A stretch of DNA of 64,000 nt from JAJECS01 sp965262745 (GTDB lineage Bacteria > Chloroflexota > UBA11872): contig OZ253558.1 in the NCBI GenBank assembly GCA_965262745.1, positions 682,001-746,000 of the forward strand, in the 5' to 3' direction. Positions 51,106-59,645 of the stretch are shown one piece after another (position 1 is the first letter of the stretch; each line of letters begins with the position of its first letter). Made by a program: the position numbers and the translations under genes. The notes beneath the pieces were generated by a model that was given only the letters and a program-made list of their open reading frames with translations, ran no database searches and was not told where the DNA came from.

Positions 51106-52116
51106 ATGAGGGCGTATCTGCTTAGACGATTGATGTTCATGGTCGCCAGCTGGTGGATGCTGAGCGTCGTCGTGTTCATCGTCATTCAGCTCCCGCCCGG
51201 CGACTACCTCACGACCTACATCGCCGGTCAGGAGCAGTCTGGAACGTTCCTGGAACGCGAGGAGATCGAAGCGCTCAAGCTCTATTACGGGCTCGACCGC
51301 ACGCCCATCGAGCAGTATTTCTTCTGGGCCGGTCGCTTCGTCACGGGCGACCTGGGTCGCTCGTTTGGCAGTTGGCGCGCCGCCGAGCAACCCGTTACCA
51401 AGATTCTCGCTGAGGTGCTGCCCTTCACGATAATGCTGTCCAGCCTGGCGATCATGTTCACGTATGCGATTGCCATTCCAATCGGAATCTATTCCGCCAC
51501 CCACCAATACCGACCCGGCGACTACTTCTTCACCGCCATCGGCTTCATCGGGTTGGCGATCCCCAATTTCATGCTGGCCTTGCTCATGATGTATTTCTTC
51601 TTCCAGCTCTTTGACATCAGCGCCGGCGGATTGTTCTCGCCCGAGTACGCGCTGGCCGATTGGAGCCTGGCGAAGCTCTGGGACATGATTTCGCACTTGT
51701 GGGTGCCGATCGTCGTGCTCGGCACCGCCGGCATGGCCTCCACCATGCGCGTGATGCGCGGCGTGCTGCTGGATGAGCTCGGCAAGCAGTACGTCATCAC
51801 GGCGCGGGCGCGCGGCCTCTCCGAGCGGCGGCTGCTGTTCAAATACCCGGTGCGCCTGGCGCTCAATCCCATCATCAGCAGCCTGGCCTACATCCTGCCG
51901 GCCATCTTCGGCGGCAACGCCATCGTGGCCATCGTGCTCAGCCTGCCCATGACGGGGCCGGTGCTGCTAACCGCGCTGCTGGCGCAGGACATGTTCCTGG
52001 CCGGCAGCATCATCATGGTGGAGGGAGCGATCGTGATCTTCGGCACATTCCTTTCCGACATCATGCTGGCGCTGGTGGATCCACGAATCCGCCAAGAACG
52101 CGCCCTAGCGGCCTGA
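51106..52116 (+). CDS. ABC transporter permease, DppB type (copy 3)
   Basis: 336 aa, same family and topology as copies 1 and 2 but more diverged: AGQEQSGTFLEREEIEALKLYYG, FGSWRAAEQPVTKILAEV, MMYFFFQLFDISAGG. Coupling loop ARARGLSERRLLFKYPVRLALNP. ATG after GAGGGACGCAGCTC. Followed after one base by the DppC gene, so it forms the canonical DppBC pair; copies 1 and 2 would compete for the same partner. Confidence 0.88.
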   Translation: MRAYLLRRLMFMVASWWMLSVVVFIVIQLPPGDYLTTYIAGQEQSGTFLEREEIEALKLYYGLDRTPIEQYFFWAGRFVTGDLGRSFGSWRAAEQPVTKILAEVLPFTIMLSSLAIMFTYAIAIPIGIYSATHQYRPGDYFFTAIGFIGLAIPNFMLALLMMYFFFQLFDISAGGLFSPEYALADWSLAKLWDMISHLWVPIVVLGTAGMASTMRVMRGVLLDELGKQYVITARARGLSERRLLFKYPVRLALNPIISSLAYILPAIFGGNAIVAIVLSLPMTGPVLLTALLAQDMFLAGSIIMVEGAIVIFGTFLSDIMLALVDPRIRQERALAA

Positions 52117-52117
52117 C

Positions 52118-53254
52118 ATGGCAACTACCGCTTTCGAGCCGGCGACCCCTGCGCCGCGGATTCGTGAATTCACAGCCGAGGAGCAGTACTACGTCGCCTC
52201 GCAGTGGCAGCTCATGTGGCGCAAGTTCCGGCGCCATCGACTGGGCTTCATCAGCGCAATCCTACTGTTCATCGCCTACTTCTTCGCGATGACCTACGAC
52301 TTCTGGATCCCCTACGACTTCACAGCCCGGCACGATCAGCTGTCCTCGCCGCCGACGCGTATTCACGTGATCGACAGCGAGGGGACATGGCAGATGCCCT
52401 TCGTGTACAGCACCCAATCAGTTCTCGATCCGCAGACGTTCCAGCGCAACTATGAAGACGATCTGACCCAGACCCACCCCATTGGCCTCTTCGGTCAGGG
52501 TGATATCTACAAATTCTGGGGGCTCTTTGAGTGGGACCGGCACTTCTTCGGCGTCGAGGGAGCGTCCGTCCATCTCTTCGGCACCGACGACCTGGGCCGT
52601 GACGTCTTCTCGCGCACGCTCTCCGCGGCTCGCATCAGTTTGTCCGTCGGCCTGGTGGGCGTCATCCTCAGCTTTGTCCTCGGCGTCATCATCGGCGGCA
52701 TCTCGGGTTACTTCGGCGGAACCGTGGACCTGCTGATTCAGCGGTTCATCGAGTTCGTCGTCTCGGTGCCCACGATTCCCCTCTGGATGTCGCTCAGCGC
52801 CGCGGTGCCAATCACCTGGTCGCCGATCCAAACCTATTTCGCAATTACCATCGTGCTGTCGGTGGTCGGCTGGGCAGGGCTGGCCCGCGTCGTGCGCGGC
52901 AAGATCCTGGAGTTGCGTGAGAACGACTACGTGATGGCCGCGCGAGTGGCCGGCGCCGGGAACATGCGCGTGCTCTTCGACCACCTCGTTCCCGGGTTCA
53001 TGAGCTACCTCATCGTCCACCTCACACTCCAGGTGCCCACGATGATTCTGGCCGAAACCACACTGAGCTTCTTGCGTCTGGGCATCCGCGCCCCCGCCGT
53101 GAGCTGGGGAACGCTTATGCAGAGCGCACAGAACGTGCGGACGATTGCACTGTTCCCATGGCTGATGATCCCGGGTATCTTCGTGATCCTTGCCGTGATG
53201 CTCTTCAACTTCATGGGCGATGGACTTCGTGACGCTGCGGACCCGTATCGATAG
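52118..53254 (+). CDS. ABC transporter permease, DppC type
   Basis: 378 aa, longer than usual DppC (about 300) because of a periplasmic insert of roughly 80-100 residues between the first helix (FISAILLFIAYFFAMTYDFW, residues 40-60) and the conserved VHLFGTDDLGRDVFSRTLSAARISL. The coupling loop is MAARVAGAGNMRVLFDHLVPG. Only DppC in the locus. One nt after copy 3; the ATPase gene overlaps nothing but follows closely (8 nt). Confidence 0.88.
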   Translation: MATTAFEPATPAPRIREFTAEEQYYVASQWQLMWRKFRRHRLGFISAILLFIAYFFAMTYDFWIPYDFTARHDQLSSPPTRIHVIDSEGTWQMPFVYSTQSVLDPQTFQRNYEDDLTQTHPIGLFGQGDIYKFWGLFEWDRHFFGVEGASVHLFGTDDLGRDVFSRTLSAARISLSVGLVGVILSFVLGVIIGGISGYFGGTVDLLIQRFIEFVVSVPTIPLWMSLSAAVPITWSPIQTYFAITIVLSVVGWAGLARVVRGKILELRENDYVMAARVAGAGNMRVLFDHLVPGFMSYLIVHLTLQVPTMILAETTLSFLRLGIRAPAVSWGTLMQSAQNVRTIALFPWLMIPGIFVILAVMLFNFMGDGLRDAADPYR

Positions 53255-53261
53255 GCAACGA

Positions 53262-54299
53262 ATGACAACCGAACACGCACCCGCCGAATCCACTACCGCA
53301 TCTGCGCCGATTGCCGAGGACGTTGTCCTCGAGTTGAACGATGTCCGTACCTACTTCAGCTTGGAAGAGGGCACGCTCAAGGCTGTTGACGGTATTTCGT
53401 TCGCCATTCGGCGCAACGAGACCCTCGGAATCGTGGGCGAATCCGGGTGCGGGAAGAGCGTGACCGGGCAGTCGATTCTCAGGATCGTGCCCAAACCTGG
53501 TGAGGTCCACGGAAACATCTGGTTGCGGCGCAACGGCGACACCATCGATCTGGCAAGCCTCGACCCTTCAGGGCGCGAAATCCGCGATATCCGAGGGCGA
53601 GATATCGCCATGATCTTCCAGGAGCCGATGACGGCCTTCTCGCCCGTGCACAGCGTCGGCAACCAGATCATGGAAGCCATCCTGGTCCATGAGAATGTGT
53701 CGAAGAACCAGGCGCGCGAGCGGGCCATTGAGGTGCTGCGTCAGGTGGGCATTCCCGAAGCCGAGCGGCGCCTTGATTTGCTCCCGCACGAGCTGTCCGG
53801 AGGAATGCGGCAGCGGGCCATGATTGCCATGGCGCTGACGCTTCGGCCCAAGCTCCTCATCGCCGACGAGCCGACGACCGCGCTGGACGTGACGATCCAG
53901 GCCCAGATCCTGCGCTTGATGCAGGACCTGCAGAAGGAGATGGGCATGTCGATCATGTTCATCACGCACAATCTGGGTGTGATCGCCAACATGGCCGATC
54001 AGATGATCGTCATGTACCTCGGGCGCATCGTCGAGCAGGGCTCGGTTGAGCGGATCTTCGGCGATCCGCAACATCCGTATACGCAAGCGCTCATGGAATC
54101 GATTCCGCGTATGGGTCTGACGCGCGGCCAGCGCCTCAGCTCGATCGCGGGCAACGTGCCGATTCCGCTTGATCCGCCGGCGGAGTGCGGATTTTCGTCC
54201 CGGTGTCCCAAGTTCATTCCCGGCCGCTGCGACGCAAAGGTGCCGGACATGATCGAGACGTCCCCGGGCCATCATGTACGGTGTGTGCTCTATGAATAG
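53262..54299 (+). CDS. ABC transporter ATP-binding protein, DppD type
   Basis: About 345 aa from ATG 53262; an upstream in-frame ATG would lie inside the permease gene. Walker A GESGCGKS (59-66), signature LSGGMRQR, Walker B LLIADEPTTALD, H-loop FITHNLG. The C-terminal Cys-containing oligopeptide/HPY segment (CGFSSRCPKFIPGRC) is typical of DppD/OppD. Ends 8 nt inside the DppF gene. Confidence 0.93.
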   Translation: MTTEHAPAESTTASAPIAEDVVLELNDVRTYFSLEEGTLKAVDGISFAIRRNETLGIVGESGCGKSVTGQSILRIVPKPGEVHGNIWLRRNGDTIDLASLDPSGREIRDIRGRDIAMIFQEPMTAFSPVHSVGNQIMEAILVHENVSKNQARERAIEVLRQVGIPEAERRLDLLPHELSGGMRQRAMIAMALTLRPKLLIADEPTTALDVTIQAQILRLMQDLQKEMGMSIMFITHNLGVIANMADQMIVMYLGRIVEQGSVERIFGDPQHPYTQALMESIPRMGLTRGQRLSSIAGNVPIPLDPPAECGFSSRCPKFIPGRCDAKVPDMIETSPGHHVRCVLYE

Positions 54300-55368
54300 C
54301 GATGAACCCGTTCAAGGCGCTGCGTCCGCGTCGTCAATGGCATCCAACGGCAGTGCCGATGGTGTCGTTCTCGAGATTGATGGGCTGAAGAAGTATTTCC
54401 CCATCGAAAAGGGTCTGCTGCGGCGGGTCGTCGGCCATGTTCGCGCCGTGGACGACGTCAGCCTAACGATTGCGGAGGGCAAGACCCTGGGGCTCGTCGG
54501 TGAGTCAGGCTGTGGCAAGACCACGCTCGGCCGGTGCATCGTGCGTGCGATTGAGCCCACCGACGGCAGCGTGCGCATGCACGTTGACGACCAGGAGACC
54601 GAAATCACCGAGCTCGGATCGCGGGCCTTGCGCGGATTCCGACGTCACATGCAAATGGTCTTCCAAGATCCGTACTCCAGTCTCGACCCCCGGAAGACTG
54701 TGCTCGACATCGTTGGCGAGCCGCTGCGTATTCACAACGTAGCGCGCGGTCGTGAGCTCGAGACCCGCGTGAGCGAGTTGCTTGAGGTCGTCGGTCTCGA
54801 CATTCGCTATCTCAAGCGCTACCCGCATGCGTTTAGCGGCGGACAACGCCAGCGTATCGGCATCGCCCGCGCCTTGGCACTGAACCCCAAGGTCATCATC
54901 TGTGACGAGGCTGTTTCGGCGCTCGACGTATCGGTCCAAGCGCAGATCATCAACCTCCTTGAAGATCTGCAGGCCGAGTTCGGCATCGCCTATCTGTTTA
55001 TCGCCCACGACTTGAGCGTGGTGGAGCACATCTCCGACGAAGTGGCCGTGATGTACGTCGGCAAGGTCGTCGAGTACGCGACCACCGAGGAGCTCTTTAG
55101 CAACCCGAAGCATCCGTACACCGAGGCCCTAATGTCGGCGGTGCCGGTCCCGGACCCGAAGATGAAGCTCCAGGAAATCACCCTGGAGGGCGAGGTCGCG
55201 GATCCGGCCGATCCGCCCAGCGGCTGCTACTTCCACCCGCGCTGCCGCTACGCGCAGGACCGCTGTCGCACCGAGACGCCAGAGTTGCGAGAGGTCGCCA
55301 GTGGGCATACAGCCGCGTGTCATTTCGCCGAGGAGCTCGAGCTTCACCGCGTAGGCACGCGAGCCTGA
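54292..55368 (+). CDS. ABC transporter ATP-binding protein, DppF type
   Basis: About 358 aa from ATG 54292, overlapping the DppD stop by 8 nt. Walker A GESGCGKTT (70-78), signature FSGGQRQR, Walker B VIICDEAVSALD, then IAHDLSVVEHISD. The C-terminal Cys-rich segment GCYFHPRCRYAQDRC resembles the Fe-S-like motif of OppF/DppF. Last gene of the transporter locus. Confidence 0.93.
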   Translation: MNSDEPVQGAASASSMASNGSADGVVLEIDGLKKYFPIEKGLLRRVVGHVRAVDDVSLTIAEGKTLGLVGESGCGKTTLGRCIVRAIEPTDGSVRMHVDDQETEITELGSRALRGFRRHMQMVFQDPYSSLDPRKTVLDIVGEPLRIHNVARGRELETRVSELLEVVGLDIRYLKRYPHAFSGGQRQRIGIARALALNPKVIICDEAVSALDVSVQAQIINLLEDLQAEFGIAYLFIAHDLSVVEHISDEVAVMYVGKVVEYATTEELFSNPKHPYTEALMSAVPVPDPKMKLQEITLEGEVADPADPPSGCYFHPRCRYAQDRCRTETPELREVASGHTAACHFAEELELHRVGTRA

Positions 55369-55431
55369 TTGCCTGGCTGCTGCCTGCGGGTTGGCGGAGC
55401 GAAGCCGGGCGGCTAGGGACGTAGGTCAACC

Positions 55432-55860
55432 GTGTTCGGATTGATCGCTCCGTACGTGCTGCTCATAGCCATCGTGGGTGTTGGCTGTGTGCTCTGGGCC
55501 AAGTGGATGGTTCAGCGTGCCGCGAACCAGATCGAAGCCCGACACCGGGCCGCCGAGTTGATTGTCAACGAGGGCGAAGTTCCTACGCCGTGGATCGAAA
55601 AGTATAGGCAGCGCGTAACCGAGCTGCGCCGCGATGGCGGATCGGAGGCCGAAATCGAGGCCGTGGCCGACCGCGCGCGATCGTCTATCGGCCGCGAGCT
55701 TGATCGCCTCGTGAAATACATGGAGACGACGCGCCTGGTGGCAGACGAGGACACTCGCGAAGTGCTTATTGGCGGCATTCACGATCGCCGGGATGAATGG
55801 GATGAGACCGGCTGGCGACAGTTCGTCGATTCGTCATACGCCCCCCGTGCCCGCCGTTGA
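55432..55860 (+). CDS. small membrane-anchored protein of unknown function
   Basis: 142 aa, GTG start. One N-terminal membrane segment (LIAPYVLLIAIVGVGCVLWA) then a charged, helical cytosolic domain rich in Arg/Glu (RHRAAELIVNEGE, RQRVTELRRDGGSEAEIEA, DEDTREVLIGGIHDRRDEW). No family recognised. It follows the transporter locus by 63 nt on the same strand and might be co-transcribed. Confidence 0.6.
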   Translation: MFGLIAPYVLLIAIVGVGCVLWAKWMVQRAANQIEARHRAAELIVNEGEVPTPWIEKYRQRVTELRRDGGSEAEIEAVADRARSSIGRELDRLVKYMETTRLVADEDTREVLIGGIHDRRDEWDETGWRQFVDSSYAPRARR

Positions 55861-55995
55861 GCGGCCTCCTACCATCCTGACGCGACATATTCACCCTGTT
55901 CGCCAGAAGGCCGCTGGCGGCCGTCGCGGCCTTCGGTGTGGTTTAATTTTGCGCGGCCACCGGGCGAGTGGCCCGCACCCATGGAGTACTGCTGC

Positions 55996-56844
55996 ATGAA
56001 GATTGCCTACGGGACCTACGCCATGCCGGCCCACATGCTTGAGGACGCCATCCCGATCCTGGCGCGGATCGGCTACGACGGCGTCGAGATTGCCGTCGGG
56101 CCGCGCCACGCGGGGTCGCTGCCGGACGCCATGACCCCGAGCAGGCGCACAGCCATACGGGCGTTGCTCGACGAGCACGGCATGGGCGTCCCGGCAACAT
56201 TCGCCACTGCCATGCACATCCACGAGCCCGAGGCCGCCAAGCACGCCGCCAACATCGAGTTGGCCAAGGAACTCAATGGCCTGATGCGCGACTTCGTTCC
56301 TGAGCAGGAGCCGGTTCTCGCTTTCGGCATCGGCGGCGCCACGCACGAATGGCTCAAGATTCGGGGCTCGTTGGCCGCGGCTGGCCGCGAGTACGGGGCG
56401 CTAGCGGAGCGCGAGGGCTTCCACGTCGCTGTCGAAGCCCACTCGGGCGCGGCCGTCGACCGGACAAACCGGGCGCTTTGGTTGATCGAGCAGATCGCCA
56501 ATGACCGCGTGCGACTGCACTTTGACATGGTGCACTTCTTCCTCGCCGGCGAGTCGGTGGAAGAGGCCGTGCCGGCGCTGGTGCCGATAACCGGGCACAC
56601 CCACGTCACCGACACCCGCGTTCACGACGACGGCAGTCGCGACCTGCTGCTGCTCGGGCAGGGCGAGCTGGATGTGACGGGCTATATGCGGGCCATGCAG
56701 GCGGCCGGATGGGATGACTTCATCACCCTGGAAGTCAGCGGGATGGTCTGGGGCAAGCCTGACTACGACGCCGTGGCGGCCGCTGAATTCTCATACGCAA
56801 CGTTGGATCGAGCTTTCCGCGAAGCAGGCGTGCCACGTGGCTAG
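55996..56844 (+). CDS. sugar phosphate isomerase/epimerase (xylose-isomerase-like)
   Basis: 282 aa from ATG 55996. Barrel pattern: MKIAYGTYAMPAHMLEDA, RIGYDGVEIAVGPR, VAVEAHSGAAVDRTNRALWL, LHFDMVHFFLAGESVEEAV, TGHTHVTDTRVHDDG and DFITLEVSGMVW. Metal ligands probably the Glu of VAVEAH, Asp of LHFDMVH, His of TGHTHVTD and Glu of ITLEVSG. Directly followed by a Gfo/Idh/MocA gene (9 nt), a common pairing in sugar or inositol catabolism. Confidence 0.85.
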   Translation: MKIAYGTYAMPAHMLEDAIPILARIGYDGVEIAVGPRHAGSLPDAMTPSRRTAIRALLDEHGMGVPATFATAMHIHEPEAAKHAANIELAKELNGLMRDFVPEQEPVLAFGIGGATHEWLKIRGSLAAAGREYGALAEREGFHVAVEAHSGAAVDRTNRALWLIEQIANDRVRLHFDMVHFFLAGESVEEAVPALVPITGHTHVTDTRVHDDGSRDLLLLGQGELDVTGYMRAMQAAGWDDFITLEVSGMVWGKPDYDAVAAAEFSYATLDRAFREAGVPRG

Positions 56845-56853
56845 GAGGACGGC

Positions 56854-57942
56854 ATGACGCAATCGGATGATCTGGCGCTTGCCATCATCGGCGCGGGCAG
56901 CATAGGCACGCGCCACCTATCAAATCTCGAATTCATCGGCGGCAATCGCGTCGTCGCCGTGTGCGACGCCGACGATGCCCAGGCGACCAAATTGGCAAGC
57001 CGGGCCGGCGCTCGGACGTATCCGTCAGTTGACGCGATGTTCGATGCCGAGCGTGGGTTGGACGCCGTCCTAATCTGCGTGCCGCCCGGCATCCGACGAC
57101 AGGTGTTCGAGCGGGCCGCTGAACGCAACGTGGCGGTGTTTTGTGAAAAGCCACCCGCCGATAGCCTCGAGCACGCCCACGCGGTGGCGGGCATCGTGCG
57201 CGACAGCGGCATCCTGTGTATGGCCGGATTCAACATGCGCTACCTGCCGCCCGTCCAGCGCCTACGCGAGCTGATCACCGGTCGGCCCGTCAATCTGGTA
57301 CTCAGCACGTATCTCAGCTGCCCGGCCCTCACCGGAGGATTTCGCCCCTGGTTCTTTGACAAGGATCGCTCCGGCGGCCCATTGGTCGACCAGGGCATTC
57401 ACCTCGTTGACCTGATGCGCTATCTCGTCGGCGAAATCACCAGCGTGCATACGCTGGGCAACAACGTGGCGCGCCCCAAGGGGCCCGGGTTCACGGTCGA
57501 GGACACTGCCGTAAGCACTATCCGATTCGAATCCGGCGCTGCCGGCCACCACGTGCATTCGTGGGCGGCGCCCTGGGGGGAAACCACGTTCGCGGTCAAT
57601 GGTCCAGACTTTCACCTGGCGCTGGAGGTCTCGGGATCACCGGGCGTGTTCGGCACGATCGGCGATCCGAACGGGGAAGGAACAGCTGTCCGCGACGAGT
57701 TTCCCCGGCGCCCAAGCATGGGCCGCGACGACTCGCGCTCGACCGGCGCGCCATCCGACATCCCACCCGACTTCATGCACTACCAGGAAATGGCCACGTT
57801 CCTGCATGCGGTGCGCACCGGCGACAAGTCAGACATCCTGAGTTCCTATGCCGATGGCATGCGCAGCCTGGCGGTGGTGCTGGCTATGAACCGGTCGGTC
57901 GAATCAGGCAAGGTCGAAAACGTCGTGGTACCCGCCGTCTAG
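56854..57942 (+). CDS. Gfo/Idh/MocA family oxidoreductase
   Basis: 362 aa. A proper Rossmann loop, LAIIGAGSIGTRHL (GxGxxG), then VCDADDAQATKLA, the catalytic-type VFCEKPPADS and GGPLVDQGIHLVDLMRYLVGE (piecewise) in the C-terminal domain. ATG after AGGAGG. Unlike the copy at 25105 it keeps the full dinucleotide motif. Acts with the upstream isomerase, probably on a sugar or cyclitol. Confidence 0.88.
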   Translation: MTQSDDLALAIIGAGSIGTRHLSNLEFIGGNRVVAVCDADDAQATKLASRAGARTYPSVDAMFDAERGLDAVLICVPPGIRRQVFERAAERNVAVFCEKPPADSLEHAHAVAGIVRDSGILCMAGFNMRYLPPVQRLRELITGRPVNLVLSTYLSCPALTGGFRPWFFDKDRSGGPLVDQGIHLVDLMRYLVGEITSVHTLGNNVARPKGPGFTVEDTAVSTIRFESGAAGHHVHSWAAPWGETTFAVNGPDFHLALEVSGSPGVFGTIGDPNGEGTAVRDEFPRRPSMGRDDSRSTGAPSDIPPDFMHYQEMATFLHAVRTGDKSDILSSYADGMRSLAVVLAMNRSVESGKVENVVVPAV

Positions 57943-58008
57943 AACGACCAGCCGCGAACGCGCCAGCCAGCCCGCCCGGCTTCGGACGACCTTCGCTCAC
58001 GCCCCGCG

Positions 58009-58488
58009 TCACTCAATGGGCCAAATGATCTCGGTTCGATATTCGGACGCGTCGTCCACCGCCTCGGGATCGTTGAGATATATCTCGATGGGACCGCCGG
58101 CCGGCGTGAGCCCCCGACCGCGGATCCAATCCACCATGCTGTTGTGCGCCGCCATCAGCCCTCCATACGGTCCCGTATAGACCATCCGAGCGACTCGGCC
58201 GGCCGGAAGCTGACTGGCCGCAACCAGCTGACTGCCCTCGACGGCCCACTCGACGGGAAAGCCGGTCTCCGCGCGCTTGAGCTCGTCGGACATCACCAGA
58301 TAGCGGGTGAAGGGCGGCCCGACGGGGCGAATCTGCGCGCGCATGAGGTATTCCTGCACCGCATTCAGCGCGTGGCTGATGACCTCTCCCATATCGCGAG
58401 AGCCAATATTTAACCGCACGACAAGGGTCGGCTGCGCGGTGACCTGCTGCAGCGTGATGTCGCTGGTCGTTGAGCCGTTCGAAGTCAT
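58009..58488 (-). CDS. GyrI-like effector-binding-domain protein
   Basis: About 159 aa from ATG 58488; the frame is open upstream but without ribosome site. Pattern of the AraC-effector-binding/GyrI-like fold: VTAQPTLVVRLNI, GPPFTRYLVM, VARMVYTGPYGGLMAAHNSMVDWI (pieces) and GGPIEIYLNDPEAVDDASEYRTEI (pieces), with the final Glu-rich strand. Small-molecule binding or hydrolase function is possible. No DNA-binding domain attached. Stands alone between + strand genes. Confidence 0.78.
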   Translation of the reverse strand: MTSNGSTTSDITLQQVTAQPTLVVRLNIGSRDMGEVISHALNAVQEYLMRAQIRPVGPPFTRYLVMSDELKRAETGFPVEWAVEGSQLVAASQLPAGRVARMVYTGPYGGLMAAHNSMVDWIRGRGLTPAGGPIEIYLNDPEAVDDASEYRTEIIWPIE

Positions 58489-58697
58489 TCCGTAGTGGGA
58501 GAGCGAGACTGAACGTCGCGGAAGCCTGTGGATGATCGCACAGTCAGCAGTGCTCGTCAGAAAATATTGCGTCGTTGCTTCTCCCATGGCGACCAAGTGT
58601 CACCATGGCCAGCACTGGAAATACCAGCGCTTCGGGCGACACTCAGCTACGCTGAGCCCAACGGGGCAACGGGCTCGCAATCCTCGGAGGCTACCGG

Positions 58698-59603
58698 ATG
58701 ACACCTGAACAAATCCTCGCGAATCCGCCGCGCGTGCTTACCCAGGCTCAGCGCGAGTCGTACTTCGAGAAGGGCTACGTTCTTGTGGAGAACGTAGTGC
58801 CCACCGAGTGGCTTCAGCGTCTGCGCGAAGTCACGGATGAGTTCGTCGAACGCAGTCGCTCGGTAACGGAATCCGACGCCGTGTGGGACCTGGAGCCTGA
58901 TCACACGGCCGAGAACCCGCGGCTGCGGCGTCTCACGAGTCCCGTCGAGCAGCACCCGGCCTATTGGGAGTTCGCATCGGAGTCCCTGCTGGCCGACGTG
59001 GCAGCGGACGTCGTGGGGCCGGACGTGAAGTTCCATCACTCGAAGCTGAACTTCAAATGGGCGGAGGGCGGCGAAGAAGTGAAGTGGCACCAGGACGTTC
59101 AGTTCTGGCCGCACACGAACTACTCGCCAGCGACCATCGGGACGCTTCTCTACGACTGCGGGCCCGAGCAGGGCCCGCTCGGCGGACTTTCGGGCAGCCA
59201 CAATGGGCCGCTGTTCGATCTGTACGACGAGGACGGAGCGTGGAACGGTGCGCTGTCCGACACCGACGCAGCCACGCTGGACCTCGATCGCGTTGACTAT
59301 ATGACGGGACCGGCCGGTTCCCTGACGATCCACAACTGCCGAACCGTCCACGGATCGCCGCCGAACCAATCGGACACCGGGCGGCCGCTGCTGCTCTACG
59401 CCTACTCCGCGGCCGACGCGTTTCCCTACACCTATAATCCGATTATGTCGAGTTACTACGGAGCCATCGTGCGCGGAAAGACCGCCCGCTATGCCCATCA
59501 CGATCCACGGCCGTGCCAGATCCCCCCAGACTGGTCAGGGGGATATCGCTCGATCTTCGCGTCGCAGCAAGACGAGGAGGACGCGCCGGCGACCGGAATG
59601 TAG
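58698..59603 (+). CDS. phytanoyl-CoA dioxygenase family protein (PhyH)
   Basis: 301 aa. Facial triad His131-x-Asp133 (KWHQDVQF) and His218 (RTVHGSPP), with Arg229 as likely 2-oxoglutarate anchor. Typical sequence: FEKGYVLVENVVP at the start, GPDVKFHHSKLNFK, LYDCGPEQGPLGGLSGSH. ATG after TCGGAGG. Convergent with a second PhyH gene at 59646. Confidence 0.87.
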   Translation: MTPEQILANPPRVLTQAQRESYFEKGYVLVENVVPTEWLQRLREVTDEFVERSRSVTESDAVWDLEPDHTAENPRLRRLTSPVEQHPAYWEFASESLLADVAADVVGPDVKFHHSKLNFKWAEGGEEVKWHQDVQFWPHTNYSPATIGTLLYDCGPEQGPLGGLSGSHNGPLFDLYDEDGAWNGALSDTDAATLDLDRVDYMTGPAGSLTIHNCRTVHGSPPNQSDTGRPLLLYAYSAADAFPYTYNPIMSSYYGAIVRGKTARYAHHDPRPCQIPPDWSGGYRSIFASQQDEEDAPATGM

Positions 59604-59645
59604 GACGCCGCCGCCTCTGACATCCGTGCCCGGGGCCACGCCCGC

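Noticed and set aside
54312..54608. Minus-strand frame starting within the DppF gene
   Set aside because: Covers the Walker A region of an obvious ATPase on the + strand; no ribosome site or family pattern.
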